From an uncultured Methanobrevibacter sp. (GTDB lineage: Archaea; Methanobacteriota; Methanobacteria; Methanobacteriales; Methanobacteriaceae), in assembly GCA_902785855.1 (NCBI GenBank), contig CADAAJ010000003.1, positions 541-64,540 on the forward strand: a DNA stretch of 64,000 nucleotides. Direction: 5' to 3'. Position 1 is the first letter of the stretch; each line of letters starts with the position of its first letter. Positions 52,248-61,650 of the stretch are shown here, piece by piece. Made by a program: the position numbers and the translations under genes. The notes below the pieces were generated by a model. The model saw only the letters and a program-made list of their open reading frames with translations. It was not told the origin of the DNA and searched no databases.

Positions 52248-52840
52248 TTACAATAATTGATTATAAAAGTGGAAATTTAAAAAGTATTTCCAATGGTTTT
52301 AAAAAAATTGGTGCAGATTATCAAATCACTGATGATGAAGAAATTATTGCAAATAGTGATTATTTAGTTTTACCAGGTGTTGGCGCTTTTGGAAGTGCAA
52401 TGGATAATTTAAATCCATTTAAAAAAGTTATTAAAGAACATGTGGCTTGTGATAAACCTTTTTTAGGAGTTTGTCTTGGTCAACAAGTACTTATGGGTTC
52501 AAGTGAAGAAGCTCCTGGTGTTGAAGGACTAAATTTATTCAAAGGTCATGCAGAAAAGTTGCCTGAAGGTGTTAAAATACCTCATATGGGATGGAATAAA
52601 TTAAAAGTAACTAACTCTTCACCAATATTGGATGGTATTGATGGGGAATATTTTTATTTTGTACATTCATATCACGTTGTTCCAGATGATGACGAAATAA
52701 TTGCAGGTGTTTGTGATTATGGAGAAGAAATTGTATCAAGTTTATCTCAAAACAATTTATTTTCAACTCAATTTCATCCAGAAAAAAGCGGTAAAGTCGG
52801 ATTAAAAATCTTAAAAAATTTCACTAACTTGGAGATATAA
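52244..52840 (+). CDS. hisH: Imidazole glycerol phosphate synthase, glutaminase subunit
   Basis: Predicted 198 residues. It releases ammonia from glutamine for HisF in histidine synthesis. The catalytic cysteine is in [10 protein letters not shown], and the histidine and glutamate are in [22 protein letters not shown] is the oxyanion strand. The ATG at 52244 overlaps the cfbD stop (ATGA), with GTGGT upstream as ribosome binding site. hisF is not in the window. Confidence 0.95.
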   Translation: MITIIDYKSGNLKSISNGFKKIGADYQITDDEEIIANSDYLVLPGVGAFGSAMDNLNPFKKVIKEHVACDKPFLGVCLGQQVLMGSSEEAPGVEGLNLFKGHAEKLPEGVKIPHMGWNKLKVTNSSPILDGIDGEYFYFVHSYHVVPDDDEIIAGVCDYGEEIVSSLSQNNLFSTQFHPEKSGKVGLKILKNFTNLEI

Positions 52841-52842
52841 AA

Positions 52843-54207
52843 ATGGATATTGAAGGTTTTGTAAGAGCAAGAATGGATAATTACTCATTCGAGGAGTTAA
52901 CAGATTTATTGGCTGTTCGAATAAGAGAATATAAGAATATTTCAGAGGATAATTCCAAAGAAATGGCAAAAGCAGTAATTGATGAAGTTTCCACTACATT
53001 AAAACTTAATGAAACTGATGATGATTTTTTAAAAGAAATTGTTGATGTTAATAAGGCTGATGTGTTGATGGGGGAAATGGGAGTTGGTTCTCGTGGAGCA
53101 GGTGATTTCTTTGTTCACAGAAAAATTGCAGAAATTGTAGCTTCAACTAATACTGCATCATTAGTTAATCCATCAGAACAGGATGATGGAGGTGTTGTAA
53201 AAGCACCTGTTATGAATGATGAGGTTTATATTACAACTGCTGTTGATGGAATTCATTCAAGATTAAGTGAATATCCATTTTTAGGGGGTTTTCATGTAAC
53301 TCGAGCAACATTAAGAGATGTCTGTGTAATGGGAGCAGATCCTGTAGCTATTTTAAGTGATGTTCATTTGGCAGATGATGGAGATGTTGCTAAAATATTT
53401 GATTTCACAGCAGGGGTTGCAGCTGTTTCTGAACTTGTTGATGTGCCAATCGTTGCAGGAAGTACCTTACGTGTTGGTGGAGATATGGTTTTAGGAGATA
53501 GATTTGTTTCTGCTGTTGGAAGTGTTGGTGTTTCACCATATCCTCCTACTGCAAGAAAAGGAGCTACAAAAGATGATGTTATTTTGTTAACAGAAGGTTC
53601 TGGTGGAGGAACAATAACAACTACTGCATTATATAATGGATTTTTTGATGTTGTATGGGATACTATGAATGTAAACTTTGTTCAGGCTTCACATGCTTTG
53701 TTTGAAGCTGACCTTGTTAAAGATATTCATGCAATGACTGATGTTACAAATGGAGGTCTTAGAGGTGATGCTCATGAAATTTCAAATACAACTGGTGTTG
53801 GTTTAGAATTTTATGAAAAAGAAATCAGAAACATGGTTGCTCCGAATGTATTGAATATGCTTGAAACTTTAAATATTGATCCTTTAGGTGTTTCTACTGA
53901 TTCATTAATGTTAATTGTACCTCCTGATATTGTCAGTGATGTTAAAAAAGCTGTTGGTAAGTATGATGTTGCAATTTCTGAAATTGGTCAGGTTAACACA
54001 TCAGGTGAACCAATATTAATTAAAGAAGATGGATCAGATGAAAAATTAGTTCCTTTATTTAGAGAAGCTGCTTATACTAAAATTAAAAAATTAGTTGGTG
54101 AAACAACTCCTGAAGACTTTGAAGATATGAAAGAAAAAGTTCAAAAGGCTTCCGATGCAGCCATTGCTAAAAAGGAAAAGGTTATAGATTATATTAACAA
54201 AAATTAA
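52843..54207 (+). CDS. AIR synthase-related protein (PurM/SelD/HypE superfamily)
   Basis: Predicted 454 residues. An N-terminal helical extension of about 80 residues precedes two PurM-like domains. The ATP-binding part shows VGSRGAGDFFVHRKI, DDGGVV and TTAVDGIHSRLSEYPFLGG; the middle has GSTLRVGGDMVLG, and MTDVTNGGLRGDAHEI is the second-domain motif. Members use ATP to make an acyl or selenyl phosphate; this archaeal branch has no assigned substrate. Two bases separate it from hisH, and a GGAGAT ribosome binding site lies six bases before the ATG. Confidence 0.85.
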   Translation: MDIEGFVRARMDNYSFEELTDLLAVRIREYKNISEDNSKEMAKAVIDEVSTTLKLNETDDDFLKEIVDVNKADVLMGEMGVGSRGAGDFFVHRKIAEIVASTNTASLVNPSEQDDGGVVKAPVMNDEVYITTAVDGIHSRLSEYPFLGGFHVTRATLRDVCVMGADPVAILSDVHLADDGDVAKIFDFTAGVAAVSELVDVPIVAGSTLRVGGDMVLGDRFVSAVGSVGVSPYPPTARKGATKDDVILLTEGSGGGTITTTALYNGFFDVVWDTMNVNFVQASHALFEADLVKDIHAMTDVTNGGLRGDAHEISNTTGVGLEFYEKEIRNMVAPNVLNMLETLNIDPLGVSTDSLMLIVPPDIVSDVKKAVGKYDVAISEIGQVNTSGEPILIKEDGSDEKLVPLFREAAYTKIKKLVGETTPEDFEDMKEKVQKASDAAIAKKEKVIDYINKN

Positions 54208-54219
54208 ATTATTTTTTTT

Positions 54220-54257
54220 AAAGTGTGATTTTTCATAAAAACACATTTTCACACTTT
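54220..54257 (+). terminator. Terminator after the AIR synthase-related gene
   Basis: Perfect 9-bp stem, aaagtgtga (54220-54228) with tcacacttt (54249-54257), followed by gaaatttttt. It closes the cfbD-hisH-AIR operon. Confidence 0.7.
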
Positions 54258-54294
54258 GAAATTTTTTATAAATTTTAACATACAATTTTTTAAT

Positions 54295-54732
54295 ATGTTA
54301 GATAATAAAGGTTCATTTTATATTATAGATGGTATTTTAGCTATTTTATTACTTTTAGTTGCATTATTGATTGTAAATTCTGTGTTTGTCTATCCTAATC
54401 AAGAATATTCGTATGAAACTAATGATATTAGGAATGCACAGGATATTATGGAATTATTAAGTGGAAAAATTGATTTTAATGATAGAACTTTCATAGGAGA
54501 TATTTCTGAAATTTTAAAAGATGGTGAAAACTCAAAAGAATCAATTGATAAGGTTTCAAAAATTTCAAAAAATAAATTAGATTCATATAATCTTAAAAAT
54601 TATAAATTTTGTGAAAATAATATTTTAAAAGGTGAAGTTTTAGCTTCATCTGGCAATTATAATAATGCACAAAATGTTTCGGTTGCTATAAGAACATATG
54701 GTGATTATTCATATTCTTTATATTTATGGTAA
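54295..54732 (+). CDS. Pilin-like secreted or membrane-anchored protein
   Basis: Predicted 145 residues from ATG 54295. The N-terminus LDNKGSFYIIDGILAILLLL has a short charged leader ending in KG and then a long hydrophobic helix, like archaeal type IV pilin-like (class III signal) proteins. The rest is polar and lysine/asparagine-rich (EYSYETNDIRNAQDIMELLSG). I recognise no named family. No prepilin peptidase or pilus ATPase gene lies nearby. No clear ribosome binding site; the promoter was not identified. Confidence 0.6.
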   Translation: MLDNKGSFYIIDGILAILLLLVALLIVNSVFVYPNQEYSYETNDIRNAQDIMELLSGKIDFNDRTFIGDISEILKDGENSKESIDKVSKISKNKLDSYNLKNYKFCENNILKGEVLASSGNYNNAQNVSVAIRTYGDYSYSLYLW

Positions 54733-54747
54733 TTATTAAATAGTATA

Positions 54748-54759
54748 AAAATTATATAT
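54748..54759 (+). promoter_or_regulatory. TATA box of tRNA-Arg
   Basis: aaaattatatat centred about 30 bases before the tRNA 5' end, the usual distance for archaeal tRNA promoters. Confidence 0.6.
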
Positions 54760-54783
54760 TCTATTGTTATCTTATTTTGTTTA

Positions 54784-54857
54784 GCCCTGGTGGTGTAGTT
54801 TGGATAACACATGGGACTGCGGATCCCATTCCCCGGGTTCAAATCCCGGCCAGGGCA
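54784..54857 (+). tRNA. tRNA-Arg (anticodon GCG)
   Basis: Acceptor stem GCCCTGG with CCAGGGC and discriminator A. The D arm is at GTGTAGTTTGGATAACAC. The anticodon stem TGGGA/TCCCA encloses loop CTGCGGA, so the anticodon is GCG. The T arm is CCGGG-TTCAAAT-CCCGG. There is no intron and no encoded CCA. Confidence 0.96.
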
Positions 54858-54876
54858 TTATTATTCCGTGATTATT

Positions 54877-56133
54877 ATGTTAAATGCTAATACTTATGTT
54901 ACATCTCAAAGGGGTATTGGTGGAACTATAAGAAACCAATATGAAGATTTTTATGTTGAAGAAATTCCAGAAATTATCCCGTCTGGTGAAGGACCAAATG
55001 TTTATGTTTGGATTGAAAAAATCGGTAGAACTACACTGGATGTTGTTTTAGATATTTCCCGTGATTTACATATTTCTCGAAAAAGAATGGGTTTTGCTGG
55101 AATGAAAGATAAGAAAGCTTTAACTAGACAATGGATTTGTATAGCTAATATGGATTCTGAATCTCAAATGCAGCAAGTTAAAGATTTGGATATTTATAAA
55201 ACTGATTTTTTAAAAATTGTTAGGGGCCGTAAGAAACTTAGGATGGGCCAACTTAAAGGAAATAAATTTAAAATTTTAATTAAGGATTTAGATGATATTG
55301 AAAAGGCTGCTGATGTAGCTAACGAAGTTTTAAAAGAACTTCAAATTACTGGTGTTCCTAATTATTTTGGTTGGCAGAGATTTGGAAAACCTAGAACTAA
55401 TACTCATTTGGTTGGAGAAGCTTTAATTGAAAATGATTTAAAAAAAGCTGTTGGAAGATATATTGGTAATCCTTCTTCAGATGAAAGTGAAGAAAATCAA
55501 AAAGCCAGACAAGCTTATGATGATGGAAATCTTGAAGAGTCTTTAAATTTAATGGGTAAAGGAATGAGATATGAAAAAATGATGATTCGTGAGTTAATCA
55601 GTGATTCAAAAAAAGGTGAGTTAACTGATGAATCTTATAAAAATGCACTTCATGCCCTTCCAAAACCTTTACAAAGAATGTTTGTTCATGCTTATCAATC
55701 ATATTTGTTTAATGAAGCAGTAAGTAATAGGGTTGCTATGGGAATTAACAAATATGTTGAAGGAGATATTATTATTGATAATGAGGAACATATTGTATAT
55801 GACAAAAGTTCAGATGAATATCAGGATTTATTAGATAATTTCAAAGCCAATCCAACTTGTCCGTTGTATGGTACTAAAGTTCCATATGCAGGTGGTAAAG
55901 TTGGAGAGATGGAGGAAAATGTTTTAAAAAATTATGATTTAGATAAAAATGATTTTGAAGTTCCAAAAATGCCACGTTTAGGAAGTTATGGGGTCAGACG
56001 TTCTATGAGGTTTCAGGTATGGGATGCTTCTGCAACTCCAACAGATGATGGTGTTTTATGTGAATTTTCAATAAATAAAGGTTCTTATGCTACTGCTGTT
56101 TTAAGAGAAATCATGAAAAAAGATGTTATTTAA
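54877..56133 (+). CDS. truD: tRNA pseudouridine(13) synthase
   Basis: Predicted 418 residues. It makes pseudouridine at position 13 of tRNAs. The catalytic aspartate is in GFAGMKDKKALTRQW; FYVEEIPE at the front and VPNYFGWQRFGKPRTNTHLVG are family motifs, and a TRUD insertion domain follows. Start ATG 54877 has GTGATT nine bases before it; a longer frame running back into the tRNA gene is not real. It lies 19 bases after tRNA-Arg. Confidence 0.95.
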   Translation: MLNANTYVTSQRGIGGTIRNQYEDFYVEEIPEIIPSGEGPNVYVWIEKIGRTTLDVVLDISRDLHISRKRMGFAGMKDKKALTRQWICIANMDSESQMQQVKDLDIYKTDFLKIVRGRKKLRMGQLKGNKFKILIKDLDDIEKAADVANEVLKELQITGVPNYFGWQRFGKPRTNTHLVGEALIENDLKKAVGRYIGNPSSDESEENQKARQAYDDGNLEESLNLMGKGMRYEKMMIRELISDSKKGELTDESYKNALHALPKPLQRMFVHAYQSYLFNEAVSNRVAMGINKYVEGDIIIDNEEHIVYDKSSDEYQDLLDNFKANPTCPLYGTKVPYAGGKVGEMEENVLKNYDLDKNDFEVPKMPRLGSYGVRRSMRFQVWDASATPTDDGVLCEFSINKGSYATAVLREIMKKDVI

Positions 56134-56142
56134 GGTGAAATT

Positions 56143-56676
56143 ATGGTTGTTTGTTCAAATTGTGGTGAAGAAGTTCCAAATGCTAAATTTTGTAAAAATT
56201 GTGGATTTAAACTTCAAGATGAAGAAAATAATGATAATCAAAAAGTTGATGTTAAATTAAATGATGATAGTGATTCAGAATTTAATGATAATTCAGAATC
56301 TAAAAAAACAAAATATTGTTCAAATTGTGGATTTGAAGTCGATTCTACTTTGAAATTCTGTCCAAATTGTGGATTTAATTTTGAAAAAAAGAGTAAACCT
56401 CAAAATTATCAGCAAAATACAGTCAGTGAAAATGAAAAGAATATTGTAGTTTCAATTATTTTAAGTCTTATTTTCCCTGGATTAGCACAAGCTTATTTAA
56501 ATCTTCCAAAAAAAGCAATAACATTCATTATTGCATATGTTATATCAGCTTTTTTAATTTTGATATTGGTTGGAATTATTTTATGTGTGATTATATGGGT
56601 TTGGGCATTAGTAGATGCAATCCAATCAAATAATGCAATAAATGAAGGCAAAGATGTTGAAGATAAATTATTTTAA
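56143..56676 (+). CDS. Double zinc-ribbon membrane protein
   Basis: Predicted 177 residues. Two zinc ribbons (CSNCGEEVP with FCKNCGFK, and YCSNCGFEVD with FCPNCGFNF) are joined by an acidic linker. Two membrane helices follow (IVVSIILSLIFPGLAQAYL and FIIAYVISAFLILILVGIIL). The zinc ribbon plus small membrane domain pattern is common in Methanobacteriaceae; no function is known. Nine bases after truD. Confidence 0.8.
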   Translation: MVVCSNCGEEVPNAKFCKNCGFKLQDEENNDNQKVDVKLNDDSDSEFNDNSESKKTKYCSNCGFEVDSTLKFCPNCGFNFEKKSKPQNYQQNTVSENEKNIVVSIILSLIFPGLAQAYLNLPKKAITFIIAYVISAFLILILVGIILCVIIWVWALVDAIQSNNAINEGKDVEDKLF

Positions 56677-56688
56677 TTAAGTGATTTT

Positions 56689-57078
56689 ATGATTGAATGT
56701 AGAAATATTGCAAAAGGTAAAGGAAAAGGGGAATTAATTGTTTCATCAGAGCCTATCAGTTTTTTAGGCGGAGTTAATCCTGATAATGGTGAAGTAATTG
56801 ATCCTAATCATGATCTTAAAGGACAAAGTATTAAAGATAAAGTATTATTTATTCCTGGAGGTAAGGGTTCAACTGTTGGTTCATATGTTATTTTTCAAAT
56901 GATGAAAAATAATACTGCACCTAAAGCTATTATTTGTTTAAGTGCTGAACCAATTATTGCAACTGGGGCTATAATGTCTGATATTCCTATGGTTGATTCT
57001 CCTTCTGAAATTAAGGATTTAAAAACTGGTACTTTGGTCGAAGTTGATGGGGATAAAGGTACAATTGAAATATTGTAA
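56689..57078 (+). CDS. Phosphomevalonate dehydratase small subunit (aconitase X swivel, DUF126)
   Basis: Predicted 129 residues. With the large AcnX subunit it dehydrates 5-phosphomevalonate to trans-anhydromevalonate phosphate in the archaeal isoprenoid pathway. Family marks are [31 protein letters not shown] with the conserved serine, and the ending [14 protein letters not shown]. The large subunit is not in the window. Twelve bases after the zinc-ribbon gene, eight before the amidohydrolase. Confidence 0.92.
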   Translation: MIECRNIAKGKGKGELIVSSEPISFLGGVNPDNGEVIDPNHDLKGQSIKDKVLFIPGGKGSTVGSYVIFQMMKNNTAPKAIICLSAEPIIATGAIMSDIPMVDSPSEIKDLKTGTLVEVDGDKGTIEIL

Positions 57079-57086
57079 GTGATTAT

Positions 57087-58304
57087 ATGCAAACTCTAAT
57101 TGCAAATGTAAACATTATTAATCCATTTGAAGAAATTAAAACCAATCAAAATGTATTAATTGAAGATAATTTAATTAAAGAAGTTTCCTCTCAAAAAATC
57201 AATACAAAAGATAATGTTAAAATAATTGATGGTGGAGATAATTATCTTCTTGCCGGTTTTATTGACTGCCATACTCATATTTTTGCTAAAGGTTTTTATA
57301 AACAGGAAAACATGAGTAATCCATTGGGAATTCATTTTTACAATGCTGTTTTACATGCATCTCAAACAATAAATGCCGGAATTACAACAATTAGAGATTG
57401 CGGATCTGCTGATTTAAGTTTTAAATTAGCTCAAAAAAGAAAACTATTCACGGCTCCTAAAATTCATTTATCCATCACTCCTTTAGTTATGACTGGGGGT
57501 CATTTTGATTTATTATTGCCTTCTGGATTTGATATGGAAATAATGTATCCTGGATTTCCTAAAGGCAGGTGTGATGGTGTTGAAGAAGTTTTAAAAAAGA
57601 CTCGAGAAGTTAAAAGAGCTGGTGCTGATTTCATTAAGGTAATGGCTAGTGGTGGTGTGTTAACTACAAATACTTCTGTTGAATTTCCTCAATTCAATAA
57701 AAAGGAGTTAAAAACCATAGTTAATGAAGCAAATGCTAATAATATGAAAGTTTCTGCTCATTGTCATAGTCTTAAAGGAATGAATAACTGTATTGATGTT
57801 GGTTTTAGTTCTATTGAACACGGAACATTTGTAGATAAAAAAACTGCTCAAAAGATGATTGAAAAAAATGTTTCACTCATTCCTACATTACTTGTTCACC
57901 AATTTTTATATAAAAATGGTTTTCCTGCATGGGATACTTATGCTTTTGAAAAAACTCAAAAATTAAAAGAGATAGTTAAAATTCACAAAGAAAATATCTC
58001 TATTGCATATCAGGAAGGTGTTGAAATATTAATGGGAACAGATAGTGGTGTTATTCCTCATGGACATAATTTGGAGGAATTAATTCATTTGACTGAAATT
58101 GGAATGTCTGCTGATGAAGCAATAGCTAGCGGAACTTCTAATGCAGCTAAATTTTTAGGTTTTAATAATATGGGTCTTGTTAAAGAAAATTATATTGCTG
58201 ATTTGATTTTGGTTAATTCAAATCCTTTGGATGATGTGTCTATATTAAGTGATAATGATAATATTTTAGGGGTTTTTCAGGATGGAACTGAAGTTAAAAA
58301 TTAA
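57087..58304 (+). CDS. Metal-dependent amidohydrolase
   Basis: Predicted 405 residues with the amidohydrolase barrel: metal ligands in FIDCHTHIF, the bridging lysine in DFIKVMASGG, histidines in SAHCHSLKG and SIEHGTF, and the aspartate in MGTDSGVIPHGHN. It is closest to the imidazolonepropionase/Xaa-Pro dipeptidase group by pattern. The substrate cannot be told from sequence. The ATG has GTGAT eight bases upstream; its last 23 bases overlap the nitroreductase gene. Confidence 0.88.
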   Translation: MQTLIANVNIINPFEEIKTNQNVLIEDNLIKEVSSQKINTKDNVKIIDGGDNYLLAGFIDCHTHIFAKGFYKQENMSNPLGIHFYNAVLHASQTINAGITTIRDCGSADLSFKLAQKRKLFTAPKIHLSITPLVMTGGHFDLLLPSGFDMEIMYPGFPKGRCDGVEEVLKKTREVKRAGADFIKVMASGGVLTTNTSVEFPQFNKKELKTIVNEANANNMKVSAHCHSLKGMNNCIDVGFSSIEHGTFVDKKTAQKMIEKNVSLIPTLLVHQFLYKNGFPAWDTYAFEKTQKLKEIVKIHKENISIAYQEGVEILMGTDSGVIPHGHNLEELIHLTEIGMSADEAIASGTSNAAKFLGFNNMGLVKENYIADLILVNSNPLDDVSILSDNDNILGVFQDGTEVKN

Positions 58305-59079
58305 TGAAGATTTATGTATTGCTTGTAAACAGTGTCAACAAGTTTGTATTAGAGATAATATTATTGTTGAAGATTTTGCTGTTGAAACAGGTAGTAATTG
58401 TTTTGAATGTGGTCATTGTATGGCAATTTGCAGACAGAATGCAATTACTTTAAAAAGTTTTGAACATGATTCGGATAAAATTGTTGAATATGATCCTCGT
58501 GAAAGTATTTTAGAATATGATGATTTGCTCGAGTTTTTAAAAAGAAGAAGATCTATTAGATGGTTTAAAAATAAAAAAATTGATGAAGTTACTTTTGATA
58601 AATTATTTAAAGGAGCTTATTACTCTCCATCTGCACAAAATGCACAGGATGTTGAATTTGTAGTTTTGGATGATAAACTTGATGAATTTATGAATTTGGT
58701 TTATGATATTATTAAAGTTGAAGAAGATGAATTTTTCAGAATAAAAGAGTTTGGTGAGTATTTAGCAGATAATACTACTAAAAAGTTTCATCCATTATTA
58801 TGGGAAGGTAAACAGTTAATTTTAACATTTTCCACTGATAAAACTAGTGCTGTCATTGCTAATACTCGTTTGGAATTACTTGCTTATTCTTTAGGATTGG
58901 GTGGTTTTTATTCATTATTTATTTTAAAATCTGATGAAATAAATCATGAAAAACTCATGGAATTTTTCCCGGATATTGATAAAAATAAACATATGTTTTC
59001 AGCTTTTATAATTGGTTATCCTAAAAAACTATTTAGGAAAACTATTCCTCATAAGGATATTAAGGTCACTTATTATTAA
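58282..59079 (+). CDS. Ferredoxin-nitroreductase fusion protein
   Basis: Predicted 265 residues. An N-terminal two-cluster ferredoxin domain has CIACKQCQQVC and CFECGHCMAIC, each able to hold a 4Fe-4S cluster. From about residue 90 an FMN-binding nitroreductase domain begins (RRRSIRWFKNKKIDE, YYSPSAQNAQDVEF, LGLGGFYSLFIL). Such fusions pass electrons from ferredoxin to FMN; the acceptor is unknown. It overlaps the amidohydrolase gene by 23 bases, so the two are co-translated. Confidence 0.9.
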   Translation: MELKLKINEDLCIACKQCQQVCIRDNIIVEDFAVETGSNCFECGHCMAICRQNAITLKSFEHDSDKIVEYDPRESILEYDDLLEFLKRRRSIRWFKNKKIDEVTFDKLFKGAYYSPSAQNAQDVEFVVLDDKLDEFMNLVYDIIKVEEDEFFRIKEFGEYLADNTTKKFHPLLWEGKQLILTFSTDKTSAVIANTRLELLAYSLGLGGFYSLFILKSDEINHEKLMEFFPDIDKNKHMFSAFIIGYPKKLFRKTIPHKDIKVTYY

Positions 59080-59081
59080 AA

Positions 59082-59110
59082 TTTAGTTTTACCTAAACTT
59101 TTTATATCTT
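59082..59110 (+). promoter_or_regulatory. Possible metal-regulator operator and TATA box of copA
   Basis: An imperfect dyad TTTAGTTTTACCTAAA (59082-59097; half sites TTTAGTTT and TTTAGGTA) lies directly upstream of the TATA box ctttttatatctt (59098-59110). The ACCTAAA half resembles DtxR/MntR-type operators of archaea. The predicted leader is about 25 bases. Confidence 0.4.
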
Positions 59111-59154
59111 AGAAAATAAATTAAGTCTATCTATATTTGAATGGTTGTGATGAG

Positions 59155-61632
59155 ATGGTAAAACACAAACATATGGACTTACCGATTGAAGGAATGCATT
59201 GTGCTTCATGTGTTTTAAGTGTAAATAAAACCTTTGAAAAAATTGACGGTGTTGAGGAAGTTGATGCAGATTTATCAGCAAATAAACTCCATATTACTGT
59301 TGATACAAAAAAAATTTCTTATGAAGAGATGGAGAAATTAATAAAAAATCTTGGATTTGAACTTCACACTGATGAAATGACAATTAGAATCCAGGGTATG
59401 CATTGTGCTTCATGTACCATGAATGTTGAAAATTTTTTAATAAGATTAGATGGAATTTTTGATGTTAAGGCAGATTTAACTTCTCAATCTGCTAGAATAA
59501 GGTATGATTCTTCAAAAGTTACATTAAATGAAATTGATAATGTCATTACATCTTTGGGATTTGAACTTTTAGGTATCGAAGGTCAAAGTGAAATTGATGA
59601 AGAAGCTATTTATCAAAAGGATTTATCTCAAAAACGTAATAGGATTATTGTTGGTTTAATTTTTTCTGCTATTTTAATGATTTTAATGTTCAGTGGGTTT
59701 GATCCATTAAAAACTTTTACTAGTGGTATAAATGCTCATATTTCTTCAATGGGATTATTTTCATTAATTATTAGTATTTTACCTTTTTTATATGTTTCAT
59801 TACCTATTTTAAAAGCAGGGGTAAATGGTTTAATTCATAAGAATTTGAATATGGATGTAATGTATTCAATGGGTATTTTAGTTGCATATATTTCAAGTAT
59901 TTTGGGAACATTTGGAATAATTCTTGATCATAGTTTTATGTTTTATGATTCTGCAATAATGCTTTCTTCATTTCTGATGATTGGAAGATATTTAGAATCA
60001 AGAGCTAAAAAAAGAACATCTGATTCTATAAAAGATTTAATTGGTCTTCAACCAACTGTGGCAACAGCAATTGAACTTGATAATCATGGTGAAGTTATTT
60101 CACAAAAAGAAATTCAAATATCAGATATTGAATTGGAAGATTTACTTTTGGTTAAACCAGGTGAAAAAATCCCTGTTGATGGTGATGTTGTAGGTGGGGA
60201 ATCTTATGTGGATGAATCTATGATTAATGGAGAACCTGTTCCTAAAGTTAAAACCGAAGGTGAAGAAGTTTTTTCAGGAACTATTAATCAGGATGGTATT
60301 TTATATATTAGGGCTAAAAAAATTGGTAAAGATACAGTATTATCAAATATTATTCGATTAGTAGAAAAAGCTCAATCATCAAGACCTCCTGTTCAAAAAT
60401 TTGCAAATACAATTGTTTCATATTTTATTCCAATAATTTTAACAATAGCTATTGTTGTTTTCTTAATTTGGTATGTTGTTTTTCATGCAACATTATTATT
60501 CTCACTTACCTGTTTAATTTCGATACTTGTTGTAGCATGTCCATGTGCATTGGGTCTTGCTACTCCAACGGCTGTTACTGTTGGTGTTGGAAGAGCAGCA
60601 GAATTTGGAATTTTAATTAAAAATGGGGATACTTTAGAAAATGCAGGACAAATAAATATCGCCGCTTTTGATAAAACCGGAACAATAACAGAAGGAAAAC
60701 CTGAAGTAGATGATATTATTGCTTATGATACTTTAAAAGAAGAGTTAATTAAAATTGCTGCAAGTGTTGAACAGAATTCAACACATCCGATTGCTAAAGC
60801 TATTTTAAATAAAGCTAATGAATTAAATATTGATTTACTTTCCACTTCTAAAGTTGAAAATATTCCGGGTAAAGGATTTAAAGCACAGTTAAATTCAAGT
60901 GAGGTTTTAGTTGGTAATTTTGCTTTAATGGAAACTTTCGATGTTAAAGTTTTAAATGAAGCTTTAAATCATTATCATAATCTGGAAAAATGTTCTAAAA
61001 CAACTATTTTCATTGCTCAAAATAAAAATATTTTAGGAATTATAAGTTTATCGGATAAAATTAAAGATAATTCTAAAATAACAATTGATGAACTACATAA
61101 TATGAGTATTGAAAATTATATGTTGACTGGGGATAATAAATCCAATGCTGAAAATGTTGCTTTTGAAGTGGGAATTGATAAGGTCTATTCAAGTGTTTTA
61201 CCTAATGATAAATTAGATATTGTTAAACAAATACAATCCGAGAATAATAAAGTTTTATTTATTGGGGATGGTATAAATGATGCTCCAGCACTTACTCAAG
61301 CTGATATTGGTGTAGCTATGGGTAATGGAACTGATATTGCAATGGAAAGTGGTGATATTGTTCTTATAGAAGGGGATTTGGAAAATGTTGTAGCAGCGAT
61401 ACAATTTTCTAAAAAAGTAATGCGGAGAATTAAAGAAAATATATTCTGGGCATTTGCTTATAATTCTATTTTAATTCCAGTAGCAGCTGGTGTTTTGTAT
61501 CCTACTTTTGGAATAATATTTGAACCTGCTTTAGCAGGTCTGGCAATGGCAATGAGTTCTGTAACAGTTATTTCATTATCTTTAATGCTTAAAAAATATG
61601 TTCCTGAAATAAAAAAGAAAAAAATTAATTGA
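59155..61632 (+). CDS. copA: Copper-type heavy-metal P-ATPase
   Basis: Predicted 825 residues. Two N-terminal metal-binding domains have GMHCASC (first at about residues 13-19, second near 80). The membrane metal motif CPC is at about 462-464, the phosphorylated aspartate in DKTGTITEG at about 506, and the hinge is GDGINDAPAL. The CPC motif and doubled HMA domains fit copper(I) export. ATG 59155 follows GTGATGAG; a TTG at 59137 is the alternative. No CopZ chaperone or CopY/CsoR gene is adjacent. Confidence 0.93.
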   Translation: MVKHKHMDLPIEGMHCASCVLSVNKTFEKIDGVEEVDADLSANKLHITVDTKKISYEEMEKLIKNLGFELHTDEMTIRIQGMHCASCTMNVENFLIRLDGIFDVKADLTSQSARIRYDSSKVTLNEIDNVITSLGFELLGIEGQSEIDEEAIYQKDLSQKRNRIIVGLIFSAILMILMFSGFDPLKTFTSGINAHISSMGLFSLIISILPFLYVSLPILKAGVNGLIHKNLNMDVMYSMGILVAYISSILGTFGIILDHSFMFYDSAIMLSSFLMIGRYLESRAKKRTSDSIKDLIGLQPTVATAIELDNHGEVISQKEIQISDIELEDLLLVKPGEKIPVDGDVVGGESYVDESMINGEPVPKVKTEGEEVFSGTINQDGILYIRAKKIGKDTVLSNIIRLVEKAQSSRPPVQKFANTIVSYFIPIILTIAIVVFLIWYVVFHATLLFSLTCLISILVVACPCALGLATPTAVTVGVGRAAEFGILIKNGDTLENAGQINIAAFDKTGTITEGKPEVDDIIAYDTLKEELIKIAASVEQNSTHPIAKAILNKANELNIDLLSTSKVENIPGKGFKAQLNSSEVLVGNFALMETFDVKVLNEALNHYHNLEKCSKTTIFIAQNKNILGIISLSDKIKDNSKITIDELHNMSIENYMLTGDNKSNAENVAFEVGIDKVYSSVLPNDKLDIVKQIQSENNKVLFIGDGINDAPALTQADIGVAMGNGTDIAMESGDIVLIEGDLENVVAAIQFSKKVMRRIKENIFWAFAYNSILIPVAAGVLYPTFGIIFEPALAGLAMAMSSVTVISLSLMLKKYVPEIKKKKIN

Positions 61633-61650
61633 TTTAACGATCAATTAATT
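61623..61650. terminator. Bidirectional hairpin holding the stop codons of both copA and the convergent gene
   Basis: Perfect 11-bp stem, aattaattgat (61623-61633) with atcaattaatt (61640-61650), loop ttaacg. The copA TAG/TGA end (61630-61632) and the convergent stop (61634-61636) both fall within it. Confidence 0.7.

Noticed and set aside
54811-54876. N-terminal extension of truD that begins within tRNA-Arg
   Set aside because: It would translate tRNA sequence; the ATG at 54877 has a ribosome binding site and gives the standard N-terminus.
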